DNA of 64,000 nt from JANQIV01 sp050117315. GTDB lineage: Bacteria; Bacteroidota; Ignavibacteria; Ignavibacteriales; Melioribacteraceae. Below are positions 1 to 7,853 of this stretch, piece after piece (the stretch's first letter is position 1; the number at the start of each line of letters is the position of its first letter). The notes beneath the pieces were generated by a model that saw nothing but the letters and a program-made list of their open reading frames with translations, was not told the origin of the DNA and searched no databases. The translations under genes and the position numbers were made by a program. The stretch spans positions 13,198 through 77,197 of the forward strand of contig JASFMY010000014.1 of assembly GCA_050117315.1 (NCBI GenBank), in the 5' to 3' direction.

Positions 1-1085
1 TCATAAAATTGAGGAGAAACTAGATAGACAACTATAATGCTTACCACTATTGAAATTAAAACCAGGAATACGGTTTCGCTCAGGAATTGATATATTAGTT
101 GCTTTTTAGATGCCCCGACAACTTTTCTAATACCGACTTCCCTTGCACGTTTAATTGATTTGGCTGTTGTTAAATTTACGAAATTAATACAGGCTATAAT
201 TAAGGTAAATAAAGCAATCGAGATCAGCAGGTATATATAAATTATGTTTCCCGTTGATGATATGCCGTAGTCCTGATGTGAATAAAGATGAATTCTATTA
301 AGTGGTTGTAGATATATTTCTTTTACCTGTTGATTACTGCCGTAATATTTTTTTATAAAATCCGGGGATATTTTTTCAAATTCATTTGCATTTCTTTCTT
401 GCTGAAGAAGAACATAAGTTTGACACATATTGTTTTGCCAGTTATTTACGAACCCTTCTCCCAGCCAGCCATGTAAAGTAGAAAACGAAGTTAGAAAATC
501 AAACCTCAGTGTTGAATTAGGTTGATTATCTTCCAAAACACCGGTGACTTCAAGATCAATAAAATTGTTTAGCGTAAGGGTCTTACCCACCGGCGATTCC
601 TCTCCAAAATACTTTGAAGCTATTTTTTCAGTTATAACTATTGTATTTGGTTTTGCAAGTGCAGTCTGCGGATTCCCGGATAAAAAATTTAAAGTAAAAA
701 CTTCAAAAACACTTTGATCCGCAAAAAGGAATTCTTTTTCATAAAATTTATTGTTTTCATAACTCACCAATGGTAAAGGATTGTCGAACCTTAAAAATCT
801 TACGGCATGCTCAACGTATGAAAAATCATTTAAAACTACCGAGGCAAGCGGCGGCGGTGTTGTTGTATGTATACTGCTTCCGTCCGGCGTATTTTTTGAG
901 AAGAGAATTCTAAATATTCGATCGCCGTTTTTATGTTGTTTGTCATAATCAAGTTCATTTGTCACATATAAAAAAATTAAAACACAGCACGCTATGCCTG
1001 CAGCTAATCCTATTATATTGATTATTGTTGATATTTTATTTTTAAGAAGGTTCCGAAATGAAACGACCAGGTAATTATTGAACAT
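1..1085 (-). CDS. ABC transporter permease, MacB/FtsX type (3' part cut by window edge)
   Basis: The reading frame opens at an ATG at 1083-1085 and stays open for 361 codons to the left edge, so this is the N-terminal part of a protein that is probably about 800 residues long. It begins with a short cytoplasmic stretch (NNYLVVSFRNLLKNK) and one membrane helix (ISTIINIIGLAAGIACCVLI), then a long extracytoplasmic domain of the MacB periplasmic type, then a second helix and the motif AREVGIRKVVGASKKQL, which is the hallmark of FtsX-like permeases. Family knowledge: such permeases pair with an ATPase and use ATP for efflux, lipoprotein release or mechanotransmission at the envelope; no ATPase is visible here. 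Bacteroidota-type genomes carry many of these, and the substrate cannot be told. Confidence 0.85.
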   Translation of the reverse strand, partial: MFNNYLVVSFRNLLKNKISTIINIIGLAAGIACCVLIFLYVTNELDYDKQHKNGDRIFRILFSKNTPDGSSIHTTTPPPLASVVLNDFSYVEHAVRFLRFDNPLPLVSYENNKFYEKEFLFADQSVFEVFTLNFLSGNPQTALAKPNTIVITEKIASKYFGEESPVGKTLTLNNFIDLEVTGVLEDNQPNSTLRFDFLTSFSTLHGWLGEGFVNNWQNNMCQTYVLLQQERNANEFEKISPDFIKKYYGSNQQVKEIYLQPLNRIHLYSHQDYGISSTGNIIYIYLLISIALFTLIIACINFVNLTTAKSIKRAREVGIRKVVGASKKQLIYQFLSETVFLVLISIVVSIIVVYLVSPQFY

Positions 1086-1148
1086 AACTGTTTCCACCTT
1101 ATTATCATGTCAAATTAGTCATTAAGACGGCTCTTAAGGCATTTGGTT

Positions 1149-1175
1149 GTAACGCAGATAAGTTATCTGCGTTAC
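1149..1175. repeat. Perfect intergenic palindrome after arsM
   Basis: A 13-base arm (GTAACGCAGATAA) is followed by one base and its exact reverse complement. It lies 9 bases past the arsM stop, so it may fold in the transcript and end or stabilise it, but there is no U-run. The core AACGCAGAT recurs at about 43839, beside another palindrome, so this may be a member of a small interspersed repeat family. Confidence 0.6.
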
Positions 1176-1184
1176 GAATTAATA

Positions 1185-2048
1185 TTATTTATATCCAACT
1201 ACAGTAATACTGTAAATACCAAAACCACTGTTTAACAATTTATCTTTTTCATTTATATCTAAATGCTTATCCAGTATTTCATCCGGAATTGTATTTGTTT
1301 TGCTTCTTTTTATTTCAATGTTTTTAAAACCTACTTTCTCAATAATGCTTATATATTCATTTTTTTGAATTGCACCTGAAATACAACCAACATACAAAGA
1401 AGCATCTTTTCGTATTTCTTCCGGCATATCGCCTTCAACAACAATATCCGAGACACAGAAGTGCCCGTTGTCTTTCAGGATTCTATAAATTTCGGTGAAA
1501 GCTTCTTCTTTATCTGGGACTAAATTTAATACACAATTGCTTATAACAACGTCGGCTGTTTTTTCTTCAATAGGCAAATCCTCAATCTCACCTAATTTGA
1601 AATCAATGTTTTTGAATCCAGTTTTTGAAAGATTCTTAAACGCTTTTAGAAGCATTTCTTCGCTAAAATCTATGCCTATTACTTTTCCTGATTCTCCAAC
1701 CAGTGCTCGAGATACGAAAACATCATTACCAGCGCCGGCCCCCAAATCCACGACAACATTACCTTCCATAATTCCAGCAAATTCGGTAGGTACACCGCAC
1801 CCAAGTTGCAAGTCCGCATCTTTATTATACCCCTTTAATTGTTCGTAATTGTCATTTACTTTTATAAGATCGGAATCATCACCACAGCAGGTTGAAGAAC
1901 TCCGCGCAATGTTCGAATATTTTTCTTTTACTGCTTGTTTAATTTTCTCCGGAGATTCCAGCTCTTTCATGCTTATAGTACCGTCACTACAGCATGACGG
2001 TTCACAACATGATTTTGTTACATTCTTCTTTGTCTCAAAAGTACTCAT
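1185..2048 (-). CDS. arsM: Arsenite S-adenosylmethionine methyltransferase
   Basis: Methylates trivalent arsenic in the cytoplasm using S-adenosylmethionine. The Rossmann methyltransferase core shows VVDLGAGAGNDVF as the SAM-binding motif I. The three cysteines that bind As(III) in ArsM proteins are present at residues 84 (LGCGVP), 172 (SNCVLNL) and 222 (VGCISGA). The N-terminus also carries two cysteine pairs (CCEPSCC) and a further CC pair (STCCGD), which may help capture metalloid. The start is taken at the ATG at 2046-2048 because AGAGGAGG lies just upstream; a longer frame from 2075 would overlap arsR. It lies 20 bases after arsR, so the two form an operon that the ArsR repressor would control. 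Length 287 residues, usual for bacterial ArsM. Confidence 0.93.
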   Translation of the reverse strand: MSTFETKKNVTKSCCEPSCCSDGTISMKELESPEKIKQAVKEKYSNIARSSSTCCGDDSDLIKVNDNYEQLKGYNKDADLQLGCGVPTEFAGIMEGNVVVDLGAGAGNDVFVSRALVGESGKVIGIDFSEEMLLKAFKNLSKTGFKNIDFKLGEIEDLPIEEKTADVVISNCVLNLVPDKEEAFTEIYRILKDNGHFCVSDIVVEGDMPEEIRKDASLYVGCISGAIQKNEYISIIEKVGFKNIEIKRSKTNTIPDEILDKHLDINEKDKLLNSGFGIYSITVVGYK

Positions 2049-2068
2049 AAATCCTCCTCTTAATTTGA

Positions 2069-2389
2069 TTAACAACAGTTGCTTATCTTCGTCAATAACT
2101 TTGTGTACTTATCTTTTATTATCTTGATCTTTTTCGGGTCAATACAATAACAGGTTTTGGGACCTTCTATATTTCCCCGTATTAATCCAACTTTTTTTAA
2201 TTCATTCAAATGCTGCGAAACGGTTGACTGCGATAAGGGCAGCATATCAACCAGTTGCCCCGTAATGCACTCTGTCTTACTTGTAAGTATTTTCAAAATT
2301 TTAATCCTTGCAGGATGCGAAAGAGCCTTTGCAATATCCGCGAGCTCAATTTCTTCTTTTGTAAAATTATCAGTTTTTGATTTTGCCAT
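2069..2389 (-). CDS. arsR: ArsR-family metalloid-sensing repressor
   Basis: A 106-residue winged-helix repressor. The fold is recognisable from ALSHPARIKIL near residue 23 and the recognition helix region LPLSQSTVSQHLNELKKVGLI at about 51-71. Cysteines at 41, 80, 82, 105 and 106 are candidates for As(III)/Sb(III) binding; C41 sits at the start of the helix where classical ArsR has its CxC motif, but here only one cysteine is there, so the ligand set probably includes the CYC pair or the C-terminal CC. It is the first gene of the arsR-arsM pair and has a nested inverted repeat just upstream that is a likely autoregulatory operator. The link to arsM makes arsenic the likely inducer. Confidence 0.9.
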   Translation of the reverse strand: MAKSKTDNFTKEEIELADIAKALSHPARIKILKILTSKTECITGQLVDMLPLSQSTVSQHLNELKKVGLIRGNIEGPKTCYCIDPKKIKIIKDKYTKLLTKISNCC

Positions 2390-2401
2390 ACATTTACCTT
2401 A

Positions 2402-2425
2402 ATCGTATATCGTAAATATACGATA
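2402..2425. promoter_or_regulatory. Probable ArsR operator upstream of arsR
   Basis: Two overlapping perfect inverted repeats lie 12-36 bases upstream of the arsR start. ATCGTATA (2402-2409) pairs with TATACGAT (2417-2424) across 7 bases, and TATCGTA (2408-2414) pairs with TACGATA (2419-2425) across 4 bases. A/T-rich dyads overlapping the promoter are typical binding sites of ArsR/SmtB dimers. Binding by this ArsR is inferred. Confidence 0.7.
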
Positions 2426-2465
2426 ATAAAAAGACGATTGTCAAGAATGATTTAAGTCTTGTTTT

Positions 2466-3701
2466 TTATTTCTTTACAAGGTGGTCGGCGTGTTGTATTA
2501 TCTCTTTCTCAAGTTGAAGCCAGCATTCATTTACCAGTGAATCGTATTTCTCTTTATATTTTCCATCCAGCGGTTTTGAAGGCGGGAATTCCATTTTAAG
2601 ATAATTGATTGGTGTTCCGTTTTTATAAAATCTAAAATCCAGATGCGGGCCGGTTGAAAGGCCTGTGCTGCCTACATAGCCAATTACCTGACCCTGCCTA
2701 ACTTTAACTCCGCTCTTTATGCCTTTGCCGTAACGCGATAAATGAAGATATGCAGATGTGTATGTTGAATTGTGACGTATCTTAACATAATTGCCGTTGC
2801 CTCCCTTTCGCCTTGCTTCCAAAACTGTTCCGTCTCCCACTGCCTGTACGGGCGTTCCTGTTGGCGCAGCATAATCAATGCCGTGATGAGGCCGGTATAT
2901 TCTCAATATCGGGTGAAATCTTCTGTTGGTAAACCTTGAACTTATACGTGAAAACTTCAACGGTGCTTTTAAAAATGCTTTTCTTAAACTGCTACCTTTT
3001 TCATCAAAATAATCATGCACGTCATCAAAATAAAATCCGAGAAAGTCTTTCGATTCATGATTAAATTGTGCAGCAAGTATTTTTCCGGTACCTACGAACT
3101 GTGTATCAATGTATTCCGCTTCATAAAGTACTCTAAAATAATCCCCTCTTTTAACTGCATAAAAGTCAATTTGCCATGCAAATACTTCAGATAGTTTTAA
3201 CGCAATAACCGGGCTTAAATTTTTATCAAGCAAAGTTTGGTATAAAGAATTTTGAATTACTCCCGATGAAGTTTTAACAACTGTTGTTATTTCTTTTCTG
3301 CCGTTGTATAAATTAATTGAATCACGGAAATCGAAAACAACATAGTTTACCTGGTCTTTCTCATAAACAAAATATTCAAGTTTTTCAGTTGTGTCGTCGG
3401 CAAAAAACAACGTATAACTTTTTCCGCCTTGAATCTTTCTTACGTCAAAAGTGCCCTTGAACGCTTTTTCTATTTGAAAGATCTGTTGAAAAGTTATCCC
3501 GTGAGGAATTAATATGTCTGTTAATGTTTCGTTTTTTCCGACAAGTTTTTTTTCAAAAGCCAAAGCACTATCAATAAATCCATATTCATTTAAATAATTT
3601 TGCGGTTCATCCGCCGGGATAATTTCATTTTCTTCATTTGAAGAACAACTGAATAGTATTATTGTGATAATGAGTAGTAAGTATTTTTTCATAAGATTCA
3701 T
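2466..3701 (-). CDS. M23-family peptidoglycan endopeptidase, lipoprotein
   Basis: A 411-residue envelope protein. The signal peptide ends in a lipobox with LFSC, so C19 is the likely lipid-modified cysteine. The middle (about 55-200) resembles the LysM/OapA-like region found before LytM domains, and the C-terminal third is a LytM/M23 domain: RPHHGIDYAAPTGTP gives the HxxxD zinc motif and YLHLSRYG supplies the catalytic histidine. The last motif reads GPHLDFRF where most M23 enzymes have HLH, so an aspartate replaces the usual second zinc histidine. It may still bind zinc or may be a regulator like EnvC; sequence alone cannot settle this. Its ATG overlaps the TGA of the upstream capA-like gene, and an ATG three codons later is also possible. 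Confidence 0.85.
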   Translation of the reverse strand: MNLMKKYLLLIITIILFSCSSNEENEIIPADEPQNYLNEYGFIDSALAFEKKLVGKNETLTDILIPHGITFQQIFQIEKAFKGTFDVRKIQGGKSYTLFFADDTTEKLEYFVYEKDQVNYVVFDFRDSINLYNGRKEITTVVKTSSGVIQNSLYQTLLDKNLSPVIALKLSEVFAWQIDFYAVKRGDYFRVLYEAEYIDTQFVGTGKILAAQFNHESKDFLGFYFDDVHDYFDEKGSSLRKAFLKAPLKFSRISSRFTNRRFHPILRIYRPHHGIDYAAPTGTPVQAVGDGTVLEARRKGGNGNYVKIRHNSTYTSAYLHLSRYGKGIKSGVKVRQGQVIGYVGSTGLSTGPHLDFRFYKNGTPINYLKMEFPPSKPLDGKYKEKYDSLVNECWLQLEKEIIQHADHLVKK

Positions 3702-4741
3702 TTTTTCGTAAAAGAACCGTCGGGGCTGAATAACAACTTGTTTTCTTTTATATCTTCATTAGTAAGTTTTTGAATTAGCTTGTAAACAGATTGGTTTGGA
3801 TCAAGCAAAGGTCCATAAGGTCTTACCTGCTTGGCAGATATTATTTTACCTTCAACAAAATTACCGTTACCATCTAACTTCACATTCAAAATCGGTGCCA
3901 GCCCTTTTGCTTTCTCTAAACTGAAACCTTTATAAGTGCAAAAGTTTCCTAGACTGTATGCTATTAACTTATTTTTATAAAGCTCGACTGCTCTTGGGAC
4001 ATGGGGACCGTGGCCAATAACCAAATCCGCACCGGCATCAATCGCATTTTTAGAAAAACGGATAACATTTCCCCTCTTCTCACCATAAGCTATTTCCAAA
4101 GAGTCTGCAACATGCAATGCTTCCATTCCCTCAGCGCCGCCGTGAAATGAAACTATTAAAACATCACATTTTTTCTTTAACGCTTTTATCTCCCCGGCGG
4201 CATATCTATAATTCAGAAGTGAGTAACACCCGGAGCTTGTAGCAAAAGCTATAAATCCAATCTTAATTCCATTAACTTCCTTTACAGCGGTGTCACCGAT
4301 TCTGCCTGAATATTGAATTCCATTTTTATCTAAAATGTCTTTAGTCGATTTAATACCGGCTTTACCAAAGTCGTTTGCATGATTATTTGCAACACTTATA
4401 AAATCAAATCCGCACTCAACCAAATTATAACCGTACTTTGTTGGAGTTCTGAAAAGATAACAAATGGAAGTATCCCTGCATTGTTTCCTGGGTTCACCGC
4501 CATCAAGCAAAACACCTTCAAGGTTTCCAATCGTTAAATCAGCCGAGGATAATATTGCTTTTACATCTTTAAATAATTCTTTACCATCGTTGGGAGGCAG
4601 CCTATCTTTAGGAAAGTCGGTACCCATCATTATATCTCCAACAGCCATAATATTTATCGTTGTTTTGCTACTATCCCGTGCGTTTAGATTAAATAGTAAA
4701 ATGAAAGATATAAAAAGAAGCCGTATGGATTTTTTCATCAA
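3698..4741 (-). CDS. CapA-family metallophosphatase-like protein
   Basis: A secreted or membrane-linked 347-residue protein with an N-terminal hydrophobic signal (RLLFISFILLFNL). CapA/PgsA family motifs are clear: MAVGDIMMGTD near residue 32, LTIGNLEGVL, NNHANDFG, and ADLVIGHGPHVPRAVE. Family members have a calcineurin-like metallophosphatase fold; some take part in poly-gamma-glutamate synthesis, but most are uncharacterised. No capB or capC partner is nearby, so a capsule role is not supported here. It sits 14 bases after moxR and overlaps the M23 gene by 4 bases, which points to a cell-envelope role together with them. Confidence 0.82.
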   Translation of the reverse strand: MMKKSIRLLFISFILLFNLNARDSSKTTINIMAVGDIMMGTDFPKDRLPPNDGKELFKDVKAILSSADLTIGNLEGVLLDGGEPRKQCRDTSICYLFRTPTKYGYNLVECGFDFISVANNHANDFGKAGIKSTKDILDKNGIQYSGRIGDTAVKEVNGIKIGFIAFATSSGCYSLLNYRYAAGEIKALKKKCDVLIVSFHGGAEGMEALHVADSLEIAYGEKRGNVIRFSKNAIDAGADLVIGHGPHVPRAVELYKNKLIAYSLGNFCTYKGFSLEKAKGLAPILNVKLDGNGNFVEGKIISAKQVRPYGPLLDPNQSVYKLIQKLTNEDIKENKLLFSPDGSFTKK

Positions 4742-4755
4742 AAGAAATTCATATT

Positions 4756-5733
4756 TTATAAAAGATGGTTGATTATATCAACAGAATATATTCCCTCTGC
4801 TTCCGCATTAAAATTTGGAATTATTCTATGGCGAAGTACGGGAACTAAAACGCTCTTTACATCATCAATATTGGGAGTATACCTGCCTTCAATAATTGCT
4901 TTGGTTTTTGCCGCTAAGACTAAAAATTGTGAAGCTCTGGGTCCTGCACCCCATGTAACATGTTCTTTTATAAATTTACCAACAGTCGGGTTTGAAGGCC
5001 TTGTAGAATCAACCAGTTTAACGGTAAATTCAATAACGTTATCCGCAACCGGCACTTTTCTTACAAGGTTTTGAAAATCTATGATTTCGTTTGAGTGAAG
5101 TACAACGGATAAATTCGGGTTATAATCACTTGTAGTGGATTTTATAATTTCCACCTCGTCTTCGTAGCCTGGATAATCCAGCCAAAGGTTAAACATAAAC
5201 CTGTCAAGCTGAGCTTCGGGCAAAGGGTATGTGCCTTCCTGTTCAATAGGGTTTTGAGTTGCCAAAACAAAAAAAGGTTCCTCAAGTTTGTAAGTAACAC
5301 CCGCTGCCGTTACCCTATGCTCCTGCATCGCTTCCAATAAAGCCGCTTGAGTTTTGGGCGGAGTTCTGTTTATTTCATCAGCTAAAATTATATTTGCAAA
5401 AATTGGTCCTTTTATAAATCTAAAGGCTCTTTGTTTTGTGGATTGCTCTTCTTCAATTATTTCAGTTCCGGTAATATCACCCGGCATAAGGTCAGGGGTA
5501 AACTGGATTCTGTTAAACTTGAGGTCCAAAACTTGTGATAAAGTTTTAATAAGCAGTGTTTTTGCCAGACCGGGAACTCCGACGAGTAAACAGTGACCTT
5601 TTGAGAAAAGGCTTATCAGCAAGTTATCTATTGTTTCATGCTGGCCAATTATTATTTTTCCTATTTCACTCTTTATTTCAGAGACTTTGGAATTCAGCTT
5701 TTCAACAAGTGCCGCATCACTATTATAATTCAA
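4756..5733 (-). CDS. MoxR-family AAA+ ATPase
   Basis: A 325-residue cytoplasmic ATPase with Walker A GVPGLAKTL at residues 52-60 and Walker B IILADEINR with the acidic pair at 119-120. The stretch QAALLEAMQEHRVT and the sensor ATQNPIEQEGTYPLPEAQLDRF are typical of MoxR proteins, which act as chaperone-like remodelers and normally work with a VWA-domain partner. No VWA gene is in the window; the neighbours are a SurA chaperone 9 bases upstream and a CapA-like protein downstream. The odd partner set is the main unusual point. Confidence 0.92.
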   Translation of the reverse strand: MNYNSDAALVEKLNSKVSEIKSEIGKIIIGQHETIDNLLISLFSKGHCLLVGVPGLAKTLLIKTLSQVLDLKFNRIQFTPDLMPGDITGTEIIEEEQSTKQRAFRFIKGPIFANIILADEINRTPPKTQAALLEAMQEHRVTAAGVTYKLEEPFFVLATQNPIEQEGTYPLPEAQLDRFMFNLWLDYPGYEDEVEIIKSTTSDYNPNLSVVLHSNEIIDFQNLVRKVPVADNVIEFTVKLVDSTRPSNPTVGKFIKEHVTWGAGPRASQFLVLAAKTKAIIEGRYTPNIDDVKSVLVPVLRHRIIPNFNAEAEGIYSVDIINHLL

Positions 5734-5742
5734 AATTTTTCC

Positions 5743-7014
5743 TTAAAGTCTTATTTCCCAATAAATATTTTCTTTTAATTTATTAAGCCACTCGGCATAG
5801 AGTTTTTGCTTTTTATTAAAAATAGCAATCTGCTTTAATTCGTCCATATCATTTTCAATTGTTGGTTTATGTTCCGGTGTTCTTGATCTGAGCAAAACTA
5901 TGTGGAAACCGTAAGTAGAGTTATCAATATCAAGCCTTTTGGGGAAACTGATTTCACCTTCATCAAGCTTATAGACGGTTTCCAACAATGACTTGTCAAG
6001 CTGACCAACTTCAAACTTACCAAGATCTCCGCCGAATTTGGCGCTCTCATCGTCGTCACTATATTTTTGTGCATAATATTCAAAAGTATTTTCATTGTTT
6101 ATGATACTGTCTCTAATGCTGCCCAGAAATTCTATAGCATTTAGATCGGCATCATCATCTATTGTGGGTTTAATCAAAATATGCCTTGTATGAATCGACT
6201 CGCCCCTTCTATCTAAAAGCTGAATAATATGATAACCAACGGGTGATTCAACTAATTTCGAGATCTCATTTTCTGCCAGGGCAAAAGCTGCCGATTCAAA
6301 TTCACTATAGAATGCACCTCTTTTAACATAACCAAGGTCACCGCCTACTGATTTGCTGCCGGGGTCCATGGAGTATTCTTTTGCAAGTTCCGCAAAATCT
6401 GCTCCTTTTTTTATTGAATCAAGAAGAGTCTGTGCAAAAGCCCTGGCTTCTTCTTTTATTTTATCCGACGCAACGGGGTTTATAAATATATGGGAGATTT
6501 CAAATCTTTCCGGGATCAAACCGATTGAATCTTTATACGTTTTATAAAATTCTCTTACTTCTCTTTCCGTAACTTGGATATCATCAAAGTTTTTTTGCTG
6601 AACTTTTTGAACCATCAGGTTTTTCTTAACATCATCTCTTAATTCCCTTCTTATTCTTTCCATGCTCATACCGTAAATTTCTTCAACCTTTTCCCTGGAT
6701 CCGTACTGCTGGGTAAAATAATTAAGCTGATAATCCAACTGGTTGGTTACTTCGTCATCCGAAACAGTTATCGAATCAATTTCAGCTTGAGCAAATAATA
6801 ACTTCTCTGCAATAAGTTCATCTAAAATTGCTTTCTTTAGTTTGTCATCGTTAGGGTTAAGGTTTCTCTGCGCAGCCATTGCAGCTACTCTATATTCAAG
6901 TTCTGATTTTAATATAATTTCATTATCAACTACTGCAACAATTTTATCCAGAACCTCTTGAGAATTAATAACACTCATCATTAAAAAGAAAAAATAAACA
7001 ACGTACTTTTTCAT
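5743..7014 (-). CDS. surA: SurA-like periplasmic peptidyl-prolyl isomerase
   Basis: A 423-residue secreted chaperone that helps outer-membrane proteins fold. It has a signal peptide (about residues 1-19), a SurA N-terminal chaperone domain (VAVVDNEIILKSELEYR onward), and two PpiC rotamase domains. The first runs from about 170 to 265 (SHIFINP, GGDLGYVKRGAFYSEFE, YHIIQLLDRR), the second from about 275 to 375 (TRHILIKP, GGDLGKFEVGQLDKSL). This is the SurA order and length. It is the third of three folding factors in a row and ends 9 bases before moxR. Confidence 0.9.
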   Translation of the reverse strand: MKKYVVYFFFLMMSVINSQEVLDKIVAVVDNEIILKSELEYRVAAMAAQRNLNPNDDKLKKAILDELIAEKLLFAQAEIDSITVSDDEVTNQLDYQLNYFTQQYGSREKVEEIYGMSMERIRRELRDDVKKNLMVQKVQQKNFDDIQVTEREVREFYKTYKDSIGLIPERFEISHIFINPVASDKIKEEARAFAQTLLDSIKKGADFAELAKEYSMDPGSKSVGGDLGYVKRGAFYSEFESAAFALAENEISKLVESPVGYHIIQLLDRRGESIHTRHILIKPTIDDDADLNAIEFLGSIRDSIINNENTFEYYAQKYSDDDESAKFGGDLGKFEVGQLDKSLLETVYKLDEGEISFPKRLDIDNSTYGFHIVLLRSRTPEHKPTIENDMDELKQIAIFNKKQKLYAEWLNKLKENIYWEIRL

Positions 7015-7022
7015 TATTAATC

Positions 7023-7853
7023 CTATTTTATTTCCACATCGTATTTAGAATAAAGATTATCTAAGTATTCCTGAAATAATTCATGCTTTTTTTCTCTCAA
7101 ATATCTTTCAATAACAATATTTTCAACATATTCAAAAGAAGGAATTTCTTTTTTGTAAAATTTGTCAACTACTTGAACAACGACAAATCTGCCCGGTTCC
7201 TCTTCCAAAACAATACCTATTTCGTCCTTAGCCTGGTTTTTAATTACACGCAATCTTTTTATCGGTTGAATTTCATAGTTATAATAGAGAGTCTTAGTTT
7301 GGATTTCAGTCAGGCTGCTTTCTTTTTCGAATAACGACGCAGCATAATTCCAATTGGATTTTAAAGTTTCCTTTCTAAAATCAAATGCTTTTGCCTGCTC
7401 TGTAAAAACCGCAATATTTAACGAATACGCGTCATCTTTCAATATATAATCTTTTTTATTTTCCCAAAAATAATTTTCAATATCATAATTCCCATAATCT
7501 ATAGGAGTATTGTTTATTACCCTGTTCAATAAATACGCTACTGCTATTTCTTTCTTAGCAAGTTCAACTAGATTCCTGTAATCACTATTTTTATCAAAAT
7601 CCAACTCAACTGCCTGCTGAAAAAGTATTTCCGATTCAACCCATTCTCGTATAATTTCTTCTTGAAATTTATTTTTGTATTTGTTATCGAACATCAATGA
7701 ATCCAACCTTGATTCCGTTAATACAACCTTATTAACACGTGCTACATATTCTTCTTTAGTTTCTTTCTTTCCGCAGCCAACCAAGATTAACAAAAGAAAA
7801 ACAAAGAGTAAACTATTCCTTTTCTCCTTTAAATGCTTTTGATAACTCTTCAT
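7023..7853 (-). CDS. SurA-N-like lipoprotein without a rotamase domain
   Basis: A protein of 276 residues from the chosen ATG, with a lysine-rich N-terminus, a membrane stretch (LLFVFLLLILVGC) and a lipobox ending in GC, so it is a likely lipoprotein. After this it reads VARVNKVVLTESRLD, which matches the start of SurA/PpiD chaperone domains, but I see no PpiC motif such as GGDLG. It lies between two PpiC-bearing genes and overlaps the upstream one by 41 bases, which suggests translational coupling. It may be a chaperone-only third member of the set. A longer frame from 7880 is possible but adds only nine residues. Confidence 0.75.
   Translation of the reverse strand: MKSYQKHLKEKRNSLLFVFLLLILVGCGKKETKEEYVARVNKVVLTESRLDSLMFDNKYKNKFQEEIIREWVESEILFQQAVELDFDKNSDYRNLVELAKKEIAVAYLLNRVINNTPIDYGNYDIENYFWENKKDYILKDDAYSLNIAVFTEQAKAFDFRKETLKSNWNYAASLFEKESSLTEIQTKTLYYNYEIQPIKRLRVIKNQAKDEIGIVLEEEPGRFVVVQVVDKFYKKEIPSFEYVENIVIERYLREKKHELFQEYLDNLYSKYDVEIK

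Noticed and set aside
1495..2127. Plus-strand frames opposite arsM and arsR
   Set aside because: They are antisense shadows of strongly supported minus-strand genes and have no ribosome-binding sites or known domains.
3698..4741. Poly-gamma-glutamate capsule operon
   Set aside because: Only the CapA-like gene is present; CapB and CapC are absent and neighbours are envelope-maintenance genes.
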